A stretch of 64,000 nucleotides of DNA from Hahella sp. CCB-MM4. GTDB lineage: Bacteria; Pseudomonadota; Gammaproteobacteria; Pseudomonadales; Oleiphilaceae. Positions 50,886 through 60,050 of the stretch are shown in pieces. The stretch covers positions 558,001-622,000 of the forward strand of contig NZ_MRYI01000002.1 in assembly GCF_002260525.1 (NCBI RefSeq), written 5' to 3'. The first letter of the stretch is position 1, and every line of letters starts with the position of its first letter. The position numbers were made by a program, and so were the translations under genes. The notes beneath the pieces were generated by a model that was given only the letters and a program-made list of their open reading frames with translations, made no database searches and had not been told where the DNA came from.

Positions 50886-51473
50886 TCAATTATCAAGTTT
50901 GAGATGACTGGTGTCCGGTGCAGGAGGCGGAGCCGGGGCTTTCTTCTGTCCCATATCACTTCCAGCGGGTGCCAGACTAAGATGGCTGGTATCCGGTTCA
51001 ACGGTAGGCAGATCATCAGCTTCCTCAGCTAATTGAGTCCCCGCCGGCGCCACATCCCAAGAGACATCCTGTAAAATCGTATCCACTTTTTCTCCTGCCA
51101 CAGGTAGTGCACCTGGTGGTGTCTGAACACCTTTACCGCCTTCTTTCGCAGGTGGTCTTGCTTCCGCAGATGGCACTGCCTGGGAAGGCGGCTGTGGAGA
51201 CGGCGCAGGCTTTGCGGCAGCCGATGCTTCAGCAGGAGCAGGCTGGCCCATCATACGCAGTTCACATCGGGCACCATTTTTCTTCAGGATAGCCAGATAT
51301 TTGTTTGCCGTCGCTTCATCCAGACGGTTACGCAATACCACCGAGCGACCGGAAAACATCTGCTCCACCTGTGCCGGTGAAGCTTTGAATAGATTCGCAA
51401 CATTCTGTTTGACCTGTGCCAGGTCAAAACCGTCTATCAGTTGACCTGAAAAAACCAATTCGTATTGGGCCAC
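50886..51473 (-). CDS. Hypothetical protein: N-terminal alpha/beta domain plus disordered repeats
   Basis: 195 residues. The first ~70 residues are a compact domain (YELVFSGQLIDGFDLAQVKQN, ANLFKASPAQVEQMFSGRSVV, ANKYLAILKKNGARCEL) that I know only as a recurring domain of unknown function. The rest is Pro/Ala/Glu-rich and probably disordered. The short motif PDTSHL occurs twice, near the centre-right (PDTSHLSLAP) and at the very C-terminus (PDTSHLKLDN). There is no signal peptide or TM helix, so it is cytoplasmic. Convergent with the lipoprotein gene (10-base gap). Confidence 0.75.
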   Translation of the reverse strand: MAQYELVFSGQLIDGFDLAQVKQNVANLFKASPAQVEQMFSGRSVVLRNRLDEATANKYLAILKKNGARCELRMMGQPAPAEASAAAKPAPSPQPPSQAVPSAEARPPAKEGGKGVQTPPGALPVAGEKVDTILQDVSWDVAPAGTQLAEEADDLPTVEPDTSHLSLAPAGSDMGQKKAPAPPPAPDTSHLKLDN

Positions 51474-51579
51474 GCTCTTCTCCCCTCTGTTTCGTTTAAT
51501 GTTAAACTCTGAACATCAAGATCGCCAGTGAACCACATTTCCTAATGCCCCAATTCCAATAGAAACAAGGAGCGATTCC

Positions 51580-52137
51580 ATGGCATTAACCGCATCCAAC
51601 ATGCTTCCCCTGGGCACCAAAGCGCCCAACTTCAATCTGCCGGATCAGCAGGGATATCACTGGTCTTTGGCGGATTTCAGTGATGACAAAGCATTACTGG
51701 TCATGTTCATCTGTAATCATTGTCCCTATGTCGTACACCTGAAATCCGCACTGGCAAAATTCGCCCGGGAGTATAGTGATAAAGGACTGGGTATTATTGC
51801 GATCAACGCCAATAACGCAGATGCCTATCCGGCTGACTCGCCACAAAACATGGCCCTGGAAATCGAGCGTTATGGCTATGTATTTCCTTATGTTTACGAT
51901 GAAACCCAGGAGGTTGCCAAATCCTACGATGCAGCCTGCACACCGGATTTTTTCCTCTTCGACGGTGACCGCAAACTGGTGTATCGTGGTCAATTCGATG
52001 GCAGCAGGCCCGGGAATAATGTGCCCGTCACCGGTGAAGATCTGCGGGATGCAGTGAATCAGATACTGGCTGGTCAGTCGGTAATTGGAGAACAGACTCC
52101 CAGTATGGGCTGCAACATCAAGTGGCGGGATGACTAG
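51580..52137 (+). CDS. Thioredoxin-fold (redoxin/AhpC-TSA-type) protein
   Basis: 185 residues with no signal peptide. Thioredoxin-like fold: APNFNLPDQQGYHWSLADF, then the active-site region MFICNHCPYVVHLKSALAKF. Here CNHC is a CxxC motif (~residues 45-48), followed by the YGYVFPYVYDETQEVAKSY and TPDFFLFDGDRKLVYRGQFD segments. Members of this common group are annotated as thioredoxin family or peroxiredoxin-like proteins; a peroxidase or disulfide role is likely but the substrate is unknown. The ATG has AAGGAG upstream. Confidence 0.88.
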   Translation: MALTASNMLPLGTKAPNFNLPDQQGYHWSLADFSDDKALLVMFICNHCPYVVHLKSALAKFAREYSDKGLGIIAINANNADAYPADSPQNMALEIERYGYVFPYVYDETQEVAKSYDAACTPDFFLFDGDRKLVYRGQFDGSRPGNNVPVTGEDLRDAVNQILAGQSVIGEQTPSMGCNIKWRDD

Positions 52138-52152
52138 ATCAATGTTCATGCG

Positions 52153-52170
52153 AGACGGTAATCACCGTCT
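52153..52170. repeat. Inverted repeat before the YqiA-like gene
   Basis: AGACGGT-aatc-ACCGTCT, perfect 7-base stem in the 48-base gap between two genes. No T-run; a possible partial terminator or translation-tuning hairpin just upstream of the AGGGGG ribosome site. Confidence 0.5.
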
Positions 52171-52185
52171 GCTTAGGGGGACATC

Positions 52186-52779
52186 TTGGGACATGTAATA
52201 TTTTCTCACGGCAAGGAAAGCGGTCCCTGGGGAAGCAAAATCCGGTACCTCTCGGAACTTGCCCTCAAGCTTGGATACACTTTCGAGACCATCGATTATC
52301 AGGGCATGCATGACCCTGACCAACGTGCGGAAAAGCTATTGGCTCACCTGCGGGAATCCGATCCTCACCGTAGCCCTCTGGTACTGGTCGGTTCCAGTAT
52401 GGGCGCTTATGTTTCGCTGGTCGCATCCCACCAATATTCAGTAAAAGGCCTATTCCTGCTTGCACCAGCCCTGGGACTCCCTGAATATCGACATCCCCTG
52501 ATTCAACCGGTTGCTGATTTTACAGAAGTCGTTCACGGCTGGTCCGATCATCTGATCCCCGCAGCAACCGTCAGTGAGTGGAGCCAACAACATCAATGCA
52601 CCCTGCATCTGGTCAATGACGGTCACCGCCTTCAACAGGCCTTGCCTCAACTGGGCTTCTGGTTTTCCCAGTTTCTGGAGCATATTAACCGGGTAGAAGG
52701 GGTTACAAACCGGGTGGAGGGGGTCACAGGCCTGACGGATAACTCCCACCACTCTATATCAACCGCGACACAAAGCTGA
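52186..52779 (+). CDS. YqiA/YcfP-like alpha/beta hydrolase
   Basis: 197 residues with a TTG start at 52186 preceded by AGGGGG. Alpha/beta-hydrolase fold: opening IFSHGKESGPWGSKI, nucleophile elbow LVGSSMGAYVSL (~residues 68-79, catalytic Ser in GSSMG), Asp candidate in WSDHLIPA and the final His in NDGHRLQ. Related YqiA proteins are esterases of unclear physiological substrate. The C-terminus has a duplicated RVEGVT segment encoded by two 21-base repeats (52687-52728). It is followed 10 bases later by the DUF2470 gene. Confidence 0.85.
   Translation: MGHVIFSHGKESGPWGSKIRYLSELALKLGYTFETIDYQGMHDPDQRAEKLLAHLRESDPHRSPLVLVGSSMGAYVSLVASHQYSVKGLFLLAPALGLPEYRHPLIQPVADFTEVVHGWSDHLIPAATVSEWSQQHQCTLHLVNDGHRLQQALPQLGFWFSQFLEHINRVEGVTNRVEGVTGLTDNSHHSISTATQS
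52687..52728 (+). repeat. 21-bp in-frame tandem duplication at hydrolase C-terminus
   Basis: Units 52687-52707 and 52708-52728 (aaccgggt...ggt-aca type) differ at a few bases and encode NRVEGVT twice. It is the same unit length as the chrA linker repeat. Confidence 0.85.
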
Positions 52780-52789
52780 GAGGCCATCC

Positions 52790-53086
52790 ATGCCATTAAC
52801 TCCCGATGAGATCACTTCGATAGTCGACCACATGAACCAGGACCATGCCGATACCATCGTGAATTATGTGCGCTATTACGGAGGTGTCGACGGCGTCATT
52901 TCGGCCAGCCTGCATAGCATTAACCAGAATGAAATATATATCGATGTGGTGGCTCACAGCTTGTCTTGCCGGCTGGCCATCCCCCTCATTCGTCCTCTGA
53001 CAAGTGTGACAGATGCCCGTATCATTCTGGTGGAAATGGCCAAGCAGGCACGATCGGGATTGCATGACGAAGCCGAACAAAAGTAA
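52790..53086 (+). CDS. DUF2470 (HugZ C-terminal-like) small protein
   Basis: 98 residues forming one DUF2470 domain: PLTPDEITSIVDHMNQDHADTIVNYVRYYGG with the conserved HMNQDHAD pattern, then a beta-rich half ending with ILVEMAKQAR. In larger heme-utilisation proteins (HugZ, HutZ) this domain sits beside a FMN/heme-binding split barrel; alone its role is unknown. It has no signal peptide. It follows the hydrolase by 10 bases and may be co-transcribed. Confidence 0.88.
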   Translation: MPLTPDEITSIVDHMNQDHADTIVNYVRYYGGVDGVISASLHSINQNEIYIDVVAHSLSCRLAIPLIRPLTSVTDARIILVEMAKQARSGLHDEAEQK

Positions 53087-53122
53087 CTCGATCACTTCGT
53101 CTCACCCACTGACATTATCCAC

Positions 53123-53929
53123 ATGACAGACGCGAGTGATATGGCCATCCAATTGAGCAAAATCCTGGTCACCATCGCTACCGTGATGGGACTGGCCTGG
53201 ATTGCCGAGAGAGTCAGCACACGGGTCGCCGGTGTTCTGGCAGGCTTTCCTCTGGGCACTGCCATTGCGCTGGCCTACATCGGTATCGAACAGGGACCGG
53301 AATTCGCCGCTGTCAGTGCCCGCCATACATTACTGGGGTTTATTGCCGCCCAGGTCATGACAACTTTCTACTGGTTGTGCCTGAGATTTCGATACCATGT
53401 GGTCATCGCTCCAGCCGCAGCCGTTGCCGCATTCGCCGTCACCAATGGCCTGTTAAGCCTTATTTCAGGGGACCTGGCCAGCAACTTTGTTCTGGTGGTG
53501 CTGGCAACGATTGGATTCGGTTTCTGGTATCGGATAATTCCCAATCAGAACATACAACAGGCGATCAATCTGTCGACTCTGGCAGTATTGGTGAGAGGGG
53601 CCATCTCAGCCTGCTGCGTGGTGGCCGTAACCTTGTTAGCCTATCTTGGAAGCAGCACTATTGCCGGATTGTTTGCGGCTTTCCCGATCACGTTCTTCCC
53701 CTTGCTGTTCATTATCCATATCAACTATGGACAACAACCCGTCTACACCCTGATCAGATACTATCCCCTGGGGCTCGGCTCGCTGATTATTTACAGCCTG
53801 CTAGTGGCTCTGAGCTACGATTCCTGGGGGATAGCAGCTGGAACGGCTATCGGATTGGCTGGAGCAATTGCCTATCTGGGTGCTTACCACCAACTGAGAA
53901 AATGGCTATCCGCTGAGCGCACTGCTTGA
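53123..53929 (+). CDS. Hypothetical multi-pass membrane protein
   Basis: 268 residues with about eight to nine hydrophobic helices in pairs. There are two similar halves, each with a Gly-rich re-entrant-like loop: RVAGVLAGFPLGTAIALAYIG (~residues 31-51) and STIAGLFAAFPITFFPLLFI (~178-197). The repeat of AGLFAAFP/AGVLAGFP suggests internal duplication and inverted-topology transport, but I do not recognise the family with confidence. It follows the DUF2470 gene by 36 bases. Confidence 0.78.
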   Translation: MTDASDMAIQLSKILVTIATVMGLAWIAERVSTRVAGVLAGFPLGTAIALAYIGIEQGPEFAAVSARHTLLGFIAAQVMTTFYWLCLRFRYHVVIAPAAAVAAFAVTNGLLSLISGDLASNFVLVVLATIGFGFWYRIIPNQNIQQAINLSTLAVLVRGAISACCVVAVTLLAYLGSSTIAGLFAAFPITFFPLLFIIHINYGQQPVYTLIRYYPLGLGSLIIYSLLVALSYDSWGIAAGTAIGLAGAIAYLGAYHQLRKWLSAERTA

Positions 53930-54054
53930 TGGGGAGGCTTCCGCTGCTATAACCAGTCACCAAAAATCCTTTTGCCCCCGATAATAAATCTTGCAATTGG
54001 TTATTTTTTAATCTATCCAATTAGAATGGGTAAAGAGTATGGCGGGCTGGCCAG

Positions 54055-54246
54055 ATGTTGAGTTATCGAGAAATATGTTGTCCCTATTGCGGGGAAACCC
54101 AGACGGTGACCCTGGATTGCAGTGCGGAAGTACAGGATTATTACGAGGACTGCCGTGTTTGCTGCCGTCCCATATCCGTACACGTGATATGCAATTATGA
54201 AGGTGAAGTGGAAACCCTGGTCATTAAGACCGAGAACGAAGTATAG
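54055..54246 (+). CDS. CPXCG-motif cysteine-rich small protein
   Basis: 63 residues. Cys pairs CCPYCGE (~residues 8-14) and CRVCCRP (~33-39) form a probable zinc ribbon; the rest matches the CPXCG-motif-containing protein group (YYEDCRVC, EGEVETLVIKTENEV). Function unknown, probably cytosolic and metal-binding. Stands alone with 125 bases upstream. Confidence 0.88.
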   Translation: MLSYREICCPYCGETQTVTLDCSAEVQDYYEDCRVCCRPISVHVICNYEGEVETLVIKTENEV

Positions 54247-54312
54247 GTTATAAAGCCTGTTGCCCACGCGAATGGATGAAAACCTGCATGGGCTATTGGG
54301 TTACCGCTTGAC

Positions 54313-54678
54313 CTACAGGCAATCAAACTGGCTGGTTTCATCAAACGCCACTGAAACCATGTCATACCCCAACTCGGACAAATCTTTTAGCAGCGGACGG
54401 TTGCTGATGATTTTCCGGCATATGAATTCCACTTTGGCGACCGCTTCATCATCTGCCAATCTGGCCTTATCCGCCCGGAAGTCCAGAACAATATACTTAC
54501 TGGCCCCATAAGCATCTGCACGAACATGTTCAACACTCTGGTATCCGATCAGATACACATCATTCGTTTGTTGATCAATATCCGCCAACGCCGCATGCAA
54601 CACCGAATAGGGTGCAGCGAATACATTGGATGACAACATCAGAAGTGTACTTAGGAATGTGATGATTAACTTTCGCAT
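54313..54678 (-). CDS. Small secreted hypothetical protein
   Basis: 121 residues from the Met at 54678, with GAGG about 6 bases before it; an upstream ATG at 54714 would cover the operator below. The signal peptide (LIITFLSTLLMLSSNVFA) is followed by ~100 residues ending ELGYDMVSVAFDETSQFDCL. One Cys is near residue 89 and one near the end. No family recognised. Confidence 0.75.
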   Translation of the reverse strand: MRKLIITFLSTLLMLSSNVFAAPYSVLHAALADIDQQTNDVYLIGYQSVEHVRADAYGASKYIVLDFRADKARLADDEAVAKVEFICRKIISNRPLLKDLSELGYDMVSVAFDETSQFDCL

Positions 54679-54691
54679 GGCGTCCTCGCGT

Positions 54692-54708
54692 TGTAACAGT
54701 TTGTTACA
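54692..54708. promoter_or_regulatory. Perfect inverted repeat upstream of the small secreted-protein gene
   Basis: TGTAACA-gtt-TGTTACA, 14 bases before its start on the minus strand. A plausible repressor site at the start of the transcript. Confidence 0.5.
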
Positions 54709-54860
54709 GACCATGAGGACATACTAGTTTGAATTTCTGGGTAATTCAGCCTATTTGAATAGCTGTTTTTCAATTATTCACAATGCTGACAATGACTTGC
54801 CGCACCTTTGATGTATTTTCGCCAAATTTCCGTCATAAACAGCAAATGGCTGAAACTTCA

Positions 54861-57419
54861 TCAGATTTTCATAGAGGCTTCATCCAGGCAAAGCGACCAT
54901 TCCTGAGCCAACATTTCCACTTGGGTGGGATAGGAAGATAGTTGCGTCTGCAATCCCTGCAAATCGAATTGAGCGACCAAACCCTGCAGGGTTTGAGCGT
55001 ATTCATTCAGACCATCAATGTCATATTCATGGGCTCTTTCAGATATGCGTTCAGCAAATTCCTGAACCCTTTGCAGATCCCCACTGTCCTTGAGATCCTC
55101 CCATTCAGACCAGAGGACTCCGCGCAGCTCTTCCAAAATCATACGTTTTTGCACAATCCGGGTTTCCAAATTGACTTTGCTGTCGGTCTTTTTGGACTTG
55201 TCTTTTTCCGGCGCGGCCTTTTCCTCTTTTTCTTTCTCTTTTTCCTTATCCTTGATTTTCCCTTTGGCAGTAGAGGACTGTAACGGCAGATACTTGGCTA
55301 CGGCGCCAAACAGAACAGCCCGTTCAATCGGCTTGCGCAGGGCGTCAGCAAACCCAAGTTTTGACATACGCCGGCTCTCATCTGCCAGCGTTGAACCAGT
55401 GAGGGCTATGACCGGAATATCATAAAGGTCGTCATGCTCTTTGATGATCCGGGTAGCATCATAGCCATTCATATCCGGCATCCGTAGATCCATCAGGATA
55501 AGATCAGGATGTTCACTCGCCGCCAGATTGACCCCGGCACGGCCATCCAAAGCCTCGATTACCGTCAAATTGGTGCCCTGGAAATATTCTTTGATCAGCT
55601 GCCGGTTCATATCCACATCATCGACCACAAGAACCTTGGCAGCCTTGAACTTGGGCGGCTTCACACTCTTCATTTCTGAAGACAGTTCTTCCTGGCGGCT
55701 ACTCACCGCCACATGATGCAAGCGGATTTCGAAATGCGAGCCATGACCGAGGGAACTTCTTATCCCGATTTCCCCGTTCATCATCTCAATCAGCTTCTTA
55801 CTGATTGCCAGTCCCAGCCCGGTTCCCCCGTACTGGCGGCTGCTCTGGCCTTCATGCTGCTCAAATGCGTTAAAGATCCTGGCCTGCTGGTCCTGGGCGA
55901 TACCGATGCCGCTGTCCTCGACACCGATAATTAACTCCACAAAGCCTTCCTCGCCCGGCAGCGTGGTAGCGGAGGCACTCAACTCGATATAGCCGGCGTG
56001 AGTAAATTTGATCGCATTGCCCACCAGATTAAAAATGATCTGCCGCAGTCTGACCTCATCCAGCACCAGCGAGTGAGGCAACTCTTCAGACAGTTTGATT
56101 TTCAGTTCCAGGTTTTTCTGGGCAATCCGGGCAGAGAAGATCTGCGCGACATCCTGCAGCAATCGATGAGGATCCACTGGGGCATATTCAATCCTGAGCT
56201 TGCCGGATTCGATCTTGGAAAGGTCCAGAATGTCGTTAATGATGGTTAGCAGCGCCCGACTGCCTTTCTTGATAGCATCCAGATAGGACTTCTGCTTGCC
56301 GTCGGCGACCAGTCCCTCGAGCAATTCCGTGTATCCTATCACCGCATTCATTGGCGTGCGGATTTCATGAGACATGTTGGCCAGGAATTCACTCTTGGCC
56401 TTGTTGGCCGAATCCGCAGCCTGGGCCAGATGTTCGGCCTGTTTCATTGCCGCGCGCAAGCGCTCTTCACTTTTTCGCAAGGCTTCTTCGGAACGAATCC
56501 GTTCCGCAACTTCGTGGGATAACTTACGGTTCCAGTACAGGAAGATAATGATAACCACAATGGCCACCGTCGTAATCCGCCAGACCAGGGTGTAATCGAT
56601 TTCCTCTTCGTAGCTGAACGTAATCCACTTTTTATAAATCGACTCCCGTTCATCCGGGGTAATGGTTTCCAGACCTTTATCCAGAATCCGTGTCAGAATC
56701 GGCCAGTCCGCCCGCACCCCAAACGCAATATCGTTAGTGTAGGGGGTAATGCCGGTCAGCTTGATATTACTGACTCCCAGATGGTTTACCAGATAGCTGA
56801 TACTGGGAATATTACTGATCAGGATGTCGATATCCCCGTTTGACACACCAAGAAGCCCTTCTTCCAGTGTATCCACAAACACCAGATTCAGGTTGGGATG
56901 GCTGATCAGCAAAAAATCCTGACTGGCATAGTCTTTCACCACCGCGACTTTTTCATCACCCAATTCTTCCAGTGAGCCGATAAACCGGGTTTCTTCACGC
57001 ACAGCCATAACAATGGGGTAGGACAGATAATATTCAGAAAACAGCATGCGGCCTTCGCGGCGCGGAGTCACCGAAACCGCAGCGATCACGTCCAACTCAT
57101 TGGTAGTGACAGCATCAAGGGTCTCAGACCAGTTGCTTCTGACTTTGCGCTCGAACTGGTAGCCAAGCCGCTGTTCCAGCAATTGTACATAGTCAGCCAC
57201 AATGCCCTGATAGTTACCTTCCTCATCCACCATTTCAAATGGCGGCCAATGGGGATCACCGGCAATTCGAATGTTGGGATGAGCCTTTAGCCACGAGCGC
57301 TCGAAAGGCGTCAGGATATCCGGTGTTTCCTCTTCATCAGTCTCAGCAGACACAACGGCAGGAAACACCGCAGCAAATGCCACGATGATAAGGATGGTGA
57401 AAAAAGACCTGAATTTCAT
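54861..57419 (-). CDS. BvgS-like hybrid sensor histidine kinase with periplasmic SBP domain
   Basis: 852 residues. A signal/TM (~5-25) is followed by one SBP_bac_3 domain (~48-270, PPFEMVDEEGNYQGIVADYV) and TM2 (~280-298, no PAS domain). HisKA (~345-410) has the His in NMSHEIRTPMNAVIGY; HATPase_c (~455-575) has GLGLAISKKLIEMM; a receiver (~605-720) has phosphoacceptor Asp in LILMDLRMPDMNG. A Lys/Glu-rich linker (residues ~735-765, many KEKEK) joins a ~90-residue helical C-terminus that is not a normal HPt: no conserved phospho-His motif. BvgS itself has two SBP domains, a PAS and an HPt, so this is a short form. No cognate response-regulator gene adjoins. Confidence 0.9.
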   Translation of the reverse strand: MKFRSFFTILIIVAFAAVFPAVVSAETDEEETPDILTPFERSWLKAHPNIRIAGDPHWPPFEMVDEEGNYQGIVADYVQLLEQRLGYQFERKVRSNWSETLDAVTTNELDVIAAVSVTPRREGRMLFSEYYLSYPIVMAVREETRFIGSLEELGDEKVAVVKDYASQDFLLISHPNLNLVFVDTLEEGLLGVSNGDIDILISNIPSISYLVNHLGVSNIKLTGITPYTNDIAFGVRADWPILTRILDKGLETITPDERESIYKKWITFSYEEEIDYTLVWRITTVAIVVIIIFLYWNRKLSHEVAERIRSEEALRKSEERLRAAMKQAEHLAQAADSANKAKSEFLANMSHEIRTPMNAVIGYTELLEGLVADGKQKSYLDAIKKGSRALLTIINDILDLSKIESGKLRIEYAPVDPHRLLQDVAQIFSARIAQKNLELKIKLSEELPHSLVLDEVRLRQIIFNLVGNAIKFTHAGYIELSASATTLPGEEGFVELIIGVEDSGIGIAQDQQARIFNAFEQHEGQSSRQYGGTGLGLAISKKLIEMMNGEIGIRSSLGHGSHFEIRLHHVAVSSRQEELSSEMKSVKPPKFKAAKVLVVDDVDMNRQLIKEYFQGTNLTVIEALDGRAGVNLAASEHPDLILMDLRMPDMNGYDATRIIKEHDDLYDIPVIALTGSTLADESRRMSKLGFADALRKPIERAVLFGAVAKYLPLQSSTAKGKIKDKEKEKEKEEKAAPEKDKSKKTDSKVNLETRIVQKRMILEELRGVLWSEWEDLKDSGDLQRVQEFAERISERAHEYDIDGLNEYAQTLQGLVAQFDLQGLQTQLSSYPTQVEMLAQEWSLCLDEASMKI

Positions 57420-57652
57420 ATAACTGGATTACTGGGCAAGTTCATTTCTCCGCCTGGCCTGCTGGGCTCCAGGTTGCCGTTATTATGGCACGTTTATCCG
57501 GATGAGGCATGCTAACCGCCATACCGGCACAAAAGCTGAGGTAGGTCTATAAACTTTGGACTACGCTTAGGGAAAGCGGTGGTGAATCTAATCCATTCAG
57601 AATATTGAACCTTGTTCACCTAACCATTAACCTACGCTTTCGGGAGGATTCC

Positions 57653-57886
57653 ATGGACACATCCACTCATAATCTTCGCGGTTTATTCGAACAGCTTGGT
57701 CTGCCCGGTGACCAGGATTCCGTTACGGCCTTTATCGAAGAGCATGCACCTCTCTCCAATGGCACGAACCTGTCGGATGCCCCCTTTCTGAACGAATCAC
57801 AGAGGGACTTCATACGGCAGCAGTGGGAACTGGATTCAGACTGGTGCGAAGCAATAGATGAGTTGGATGCGCTGCTCAGGCATTAA
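57653..57886 (+). CDS. DUF2789-family small protein
   Basis: 77 residues from the ATG at 57653, with GGGAGG just before it; an extension to 57605 has no ribosome site. It matches the DUF2789 pattern: MDTSTHNLRGLFEQLGLP, DSVTAFIEEHAPL, APFLNESQRDFIRQQWELDSDW and EAIDELDALLR. Such proteins are 70-80 residues and cytosolic; function unknown. Confidence 0.9.
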   Translation: MDTSTHNLRGLFEQLGLPGDQDSVTAFIEEHAPLSNGTNLSDAPFLNESQRDFIRQQWELDSDWCEAIDELDALLRH

Positions 57887-58016
57887 CAGAATGAATACAT
57901 TTCGTAACCATCGATTTACATTAAATTGTCCATATCATGAACACCATCTTGGTATGCAAAAAATTATCAGTATATGATGGGCGCCGCTTAGCTCTATCCA
58001 TGAATCTCTTGATACT

Positions 58017-60050
58017 GTGCCCTCATCAGAAACCACCCGTCAAAAAGGATATTCCACGGTGACAAACAGCCAGCGGAAGCAGGGGAGTTATCCCTGGCTT
58101 AATGCCAAAATTCTAGGCGCTTACCTGATCATATTGGTGGCGGCTCTTGCCGCTCTTGGCTCACTTGTGATCAATCAGCAGGTTGAGCGTTGGCAGACTT
58201 CGGTTTCAGCCGGCCTCGATCTGGTCGGCCCGAGCCTCCACGATGCAGCCCAACAGCAGGATGTTATCCAGATCAAAGCCATTCTTGCAGCGTTGTCCCG
58301 AATTGCACCGTTTGAGACTGCAGAAGTTCGCAAGACGACCAGCGATTTCCGGCTGCTTTACCCGGACACTCCGGAACAGGCGTTAAACGATTCCGGGTTG
58401 CACCGGGGATGGTTGACCCTTTGGCCCTATTCCTATCGTTTTGGGGACGGCCAGTACGAAGTGATTATCACCCCCGACCCGGATCTGCTGGAATCATCCA
58501 TAATCCAGCAGTTTTTTACCTTGGCATTGATAGCAACAGGCCTTCTGGCAGCGGCCGTAGGTGTACATGGCTTGTACTGGCAATGGTCCGTACAACGTCC
58601 ACTGTTGCAAATTCTCAAGGAAATTCGTGACGTCCGGCTCGAGCGCCCCGCCCGCCACCTGCTGGCAGCTCACAGGCATCAGCGTATGATGCAGGAGATG
58701 GACGAGCTAGCCAGCTATATCAACCAGTTATTACTGGTGATCGACAACCAGCAGCAGAACCGTAAACAGGTGGAAGAACAGCTTAAAGCCCACCAACGCA
58801 ATCTCAGCAAGATCGTGCAATCCCGGACCGCTGAGCTGGTTGAGCTGAATAAGAAGTTTGTGCAACAGCAGTTCGACGCCAAAACCTCCGCTTTGGAAGC
58901 CAAGCAAGCCCGTTGGGAGGCAGAAAAAGCCAACCAGGACAAAACCCGCTTCCTGGCGGCGGCCAGCCACGACCTTCGACAGCCGTTGCATGCCATGAGC
59001 CTGTTTGTCGAAGCGCTGCGCCCACAGCTGACCAACTCAGCCGCCATTTCCATTCATGACAACTTGAAACGCTCACTGGAAACCATGAAGGAGCTGTTTA
59101 ACGCGCTGCTGGATATTTCCAAGCTGGAAGCGGGCGTACTGCAACCCCAAATAGAGCACTTCTCTGTACAGCGGATTCTGGACCGTCTGGAAGTTGTCTA
59201 TCGACAACAGGCTATCGAAAAAGATCTGGATTTGCGTATTGGCCAAAGCCACTACACTCTCCACAGCGACCCGCATCTGTTGGAGCAGGTCATCAGTAAC
59301 CTGGTGGGCAACGCCATCAAATACACAGAATCCGGCTACGTGTTAGTTGGCTGCAAACGGTACAAAGACTCGATCCGCTTCATGGTCTGGGACAGCGGAC
59401 CGGGGATTCCCAAAAACGAACACAATTCCATCTTTAAGGAGTTCGTACAGTTAGCCAACCCCGAACGGGATCGCAGTAAAGGTCTGGGGCTTGGTCTGTC
59501 TATCGTGAAACGTACTTGTCAGCTACTGGACCACGAGATTCGATTCCTTTCAACTCCGGGCAATGGTACGAGATTCGAGATCATTGTCCCGCTTGGACAG
59601 GCTCCCGTCATCAGAGAGACTCAACCAACCTACGGCGCAATGTCATCCATGAACCTGCAGAAGGTACTGGTGATTGATGACGACGCCGCCATCCTGCTGG
59701 GAATGAAGGCCTTGCTGGAGTCGTGGGACCTTAAACCCATCCTGGCCCGATCTGTAGAAGATGCCTTGCGGGTATGCGGTAGCCGGCAGAATAAACCTGA
59801 TCTGATTATCAGCGACCTTAGGCTGGGTAATGAAGTGACTGGAGTGATGGCGATTCAGCGCATGCATCAGCATTTCCGTTCCAATGTCCCGGCCCTGCTG
59901 ATCACCGGAGACACCTCTCCAGAACGGATACGTTTGGCTTATGAATCCCCATATCCTTTGCTGCATAAGCCAATCAAACCGGCCCAGCTGCGCTCCGTGT
60001 GTACCTCGATTCTGCAGTTCAATACCGCAGATTCCGCACAACAGGCTTAA
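58017..60050 (+). CDS. Hybrid histidine kinase/response regulator, NahK-like
   Basis: 677 residues with a GTG start at 58017 (internal starts near residue 16 are possible). TM1 (~33-55) and TM2 (~160-183) flank a ~100-residue periplasmic part; HAMP-like region (~185-240) and a coiled coil (~240-300) follow. HisKA has the His in AASHDLRQPLHAMSLFVEAL (~residue 325), typical of the NahK/ErcS' group. HATPase_c ends GLGLGLSIVKRTCQLLDHEI. A receiver (~545-665) has DDDA and phosphoacceptor Asp in LIISDLRLGNEVTG, with Lys in LLHKPIKP. Its stop overlaps that of the LysR gene (shared TTAA). Target unknown. Confidence 0.88.
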   Translation: MPSSETTRQKGYSTVTNSQRKQGSYPWLNAKILGAYLIILVAALAALGSLVINQQVERWQTSVSAGLDLVGPSLHDAAQQQDVIQIKAILAALSRIAPFETAEVRKTTSDFRLLYPDTPEQALNDSGLHRGWLTLWPYSYRFGDGQYEVIITPDPDLLESSIIQQFFTLALIATGLLAAAVGVHGLYWQWSVQRPLLQILKEIRDVRLERPARHLLAAHRHQRMMQEMDELASYINQLLLVIDNQQQNRKQVEEQLKAHQRNLSKIVQSRTAELVELNKKFVQQQFDAKTSALEAKQARWEAEKANQDKTRFLAAASHDLRQPLHAMSLFVEALRPQLTNSAAISIHDNLKRSLETMKELFNALLDISKLEAGVLQPQIEHFSVQRILDRLEVVYRQQAIEKDLDLRIGQSHYTLHSDPHLLEQVISNLVGNAIKYTESGYVLVGCKRYKDSIRFMVWDSGPGIPKNEHNSIFKEFVQLANPERDRSKGLGLGLSIVKRTCQLLDHEIRFLSTPGNGTRFEIIVPLGQAPVIRETQPTYGAMSSMNLQKVLVIDDDAAILLGMKALLESWDLKPILARSVEDALRVCGSRQNKPDLIISDLRLGNEVTGVMAIQRMHQHFRSNVPALLITGDTSPERIRLAYESPYPLLHKPIKPAQLRSVCTSILQFNTADSAQQA

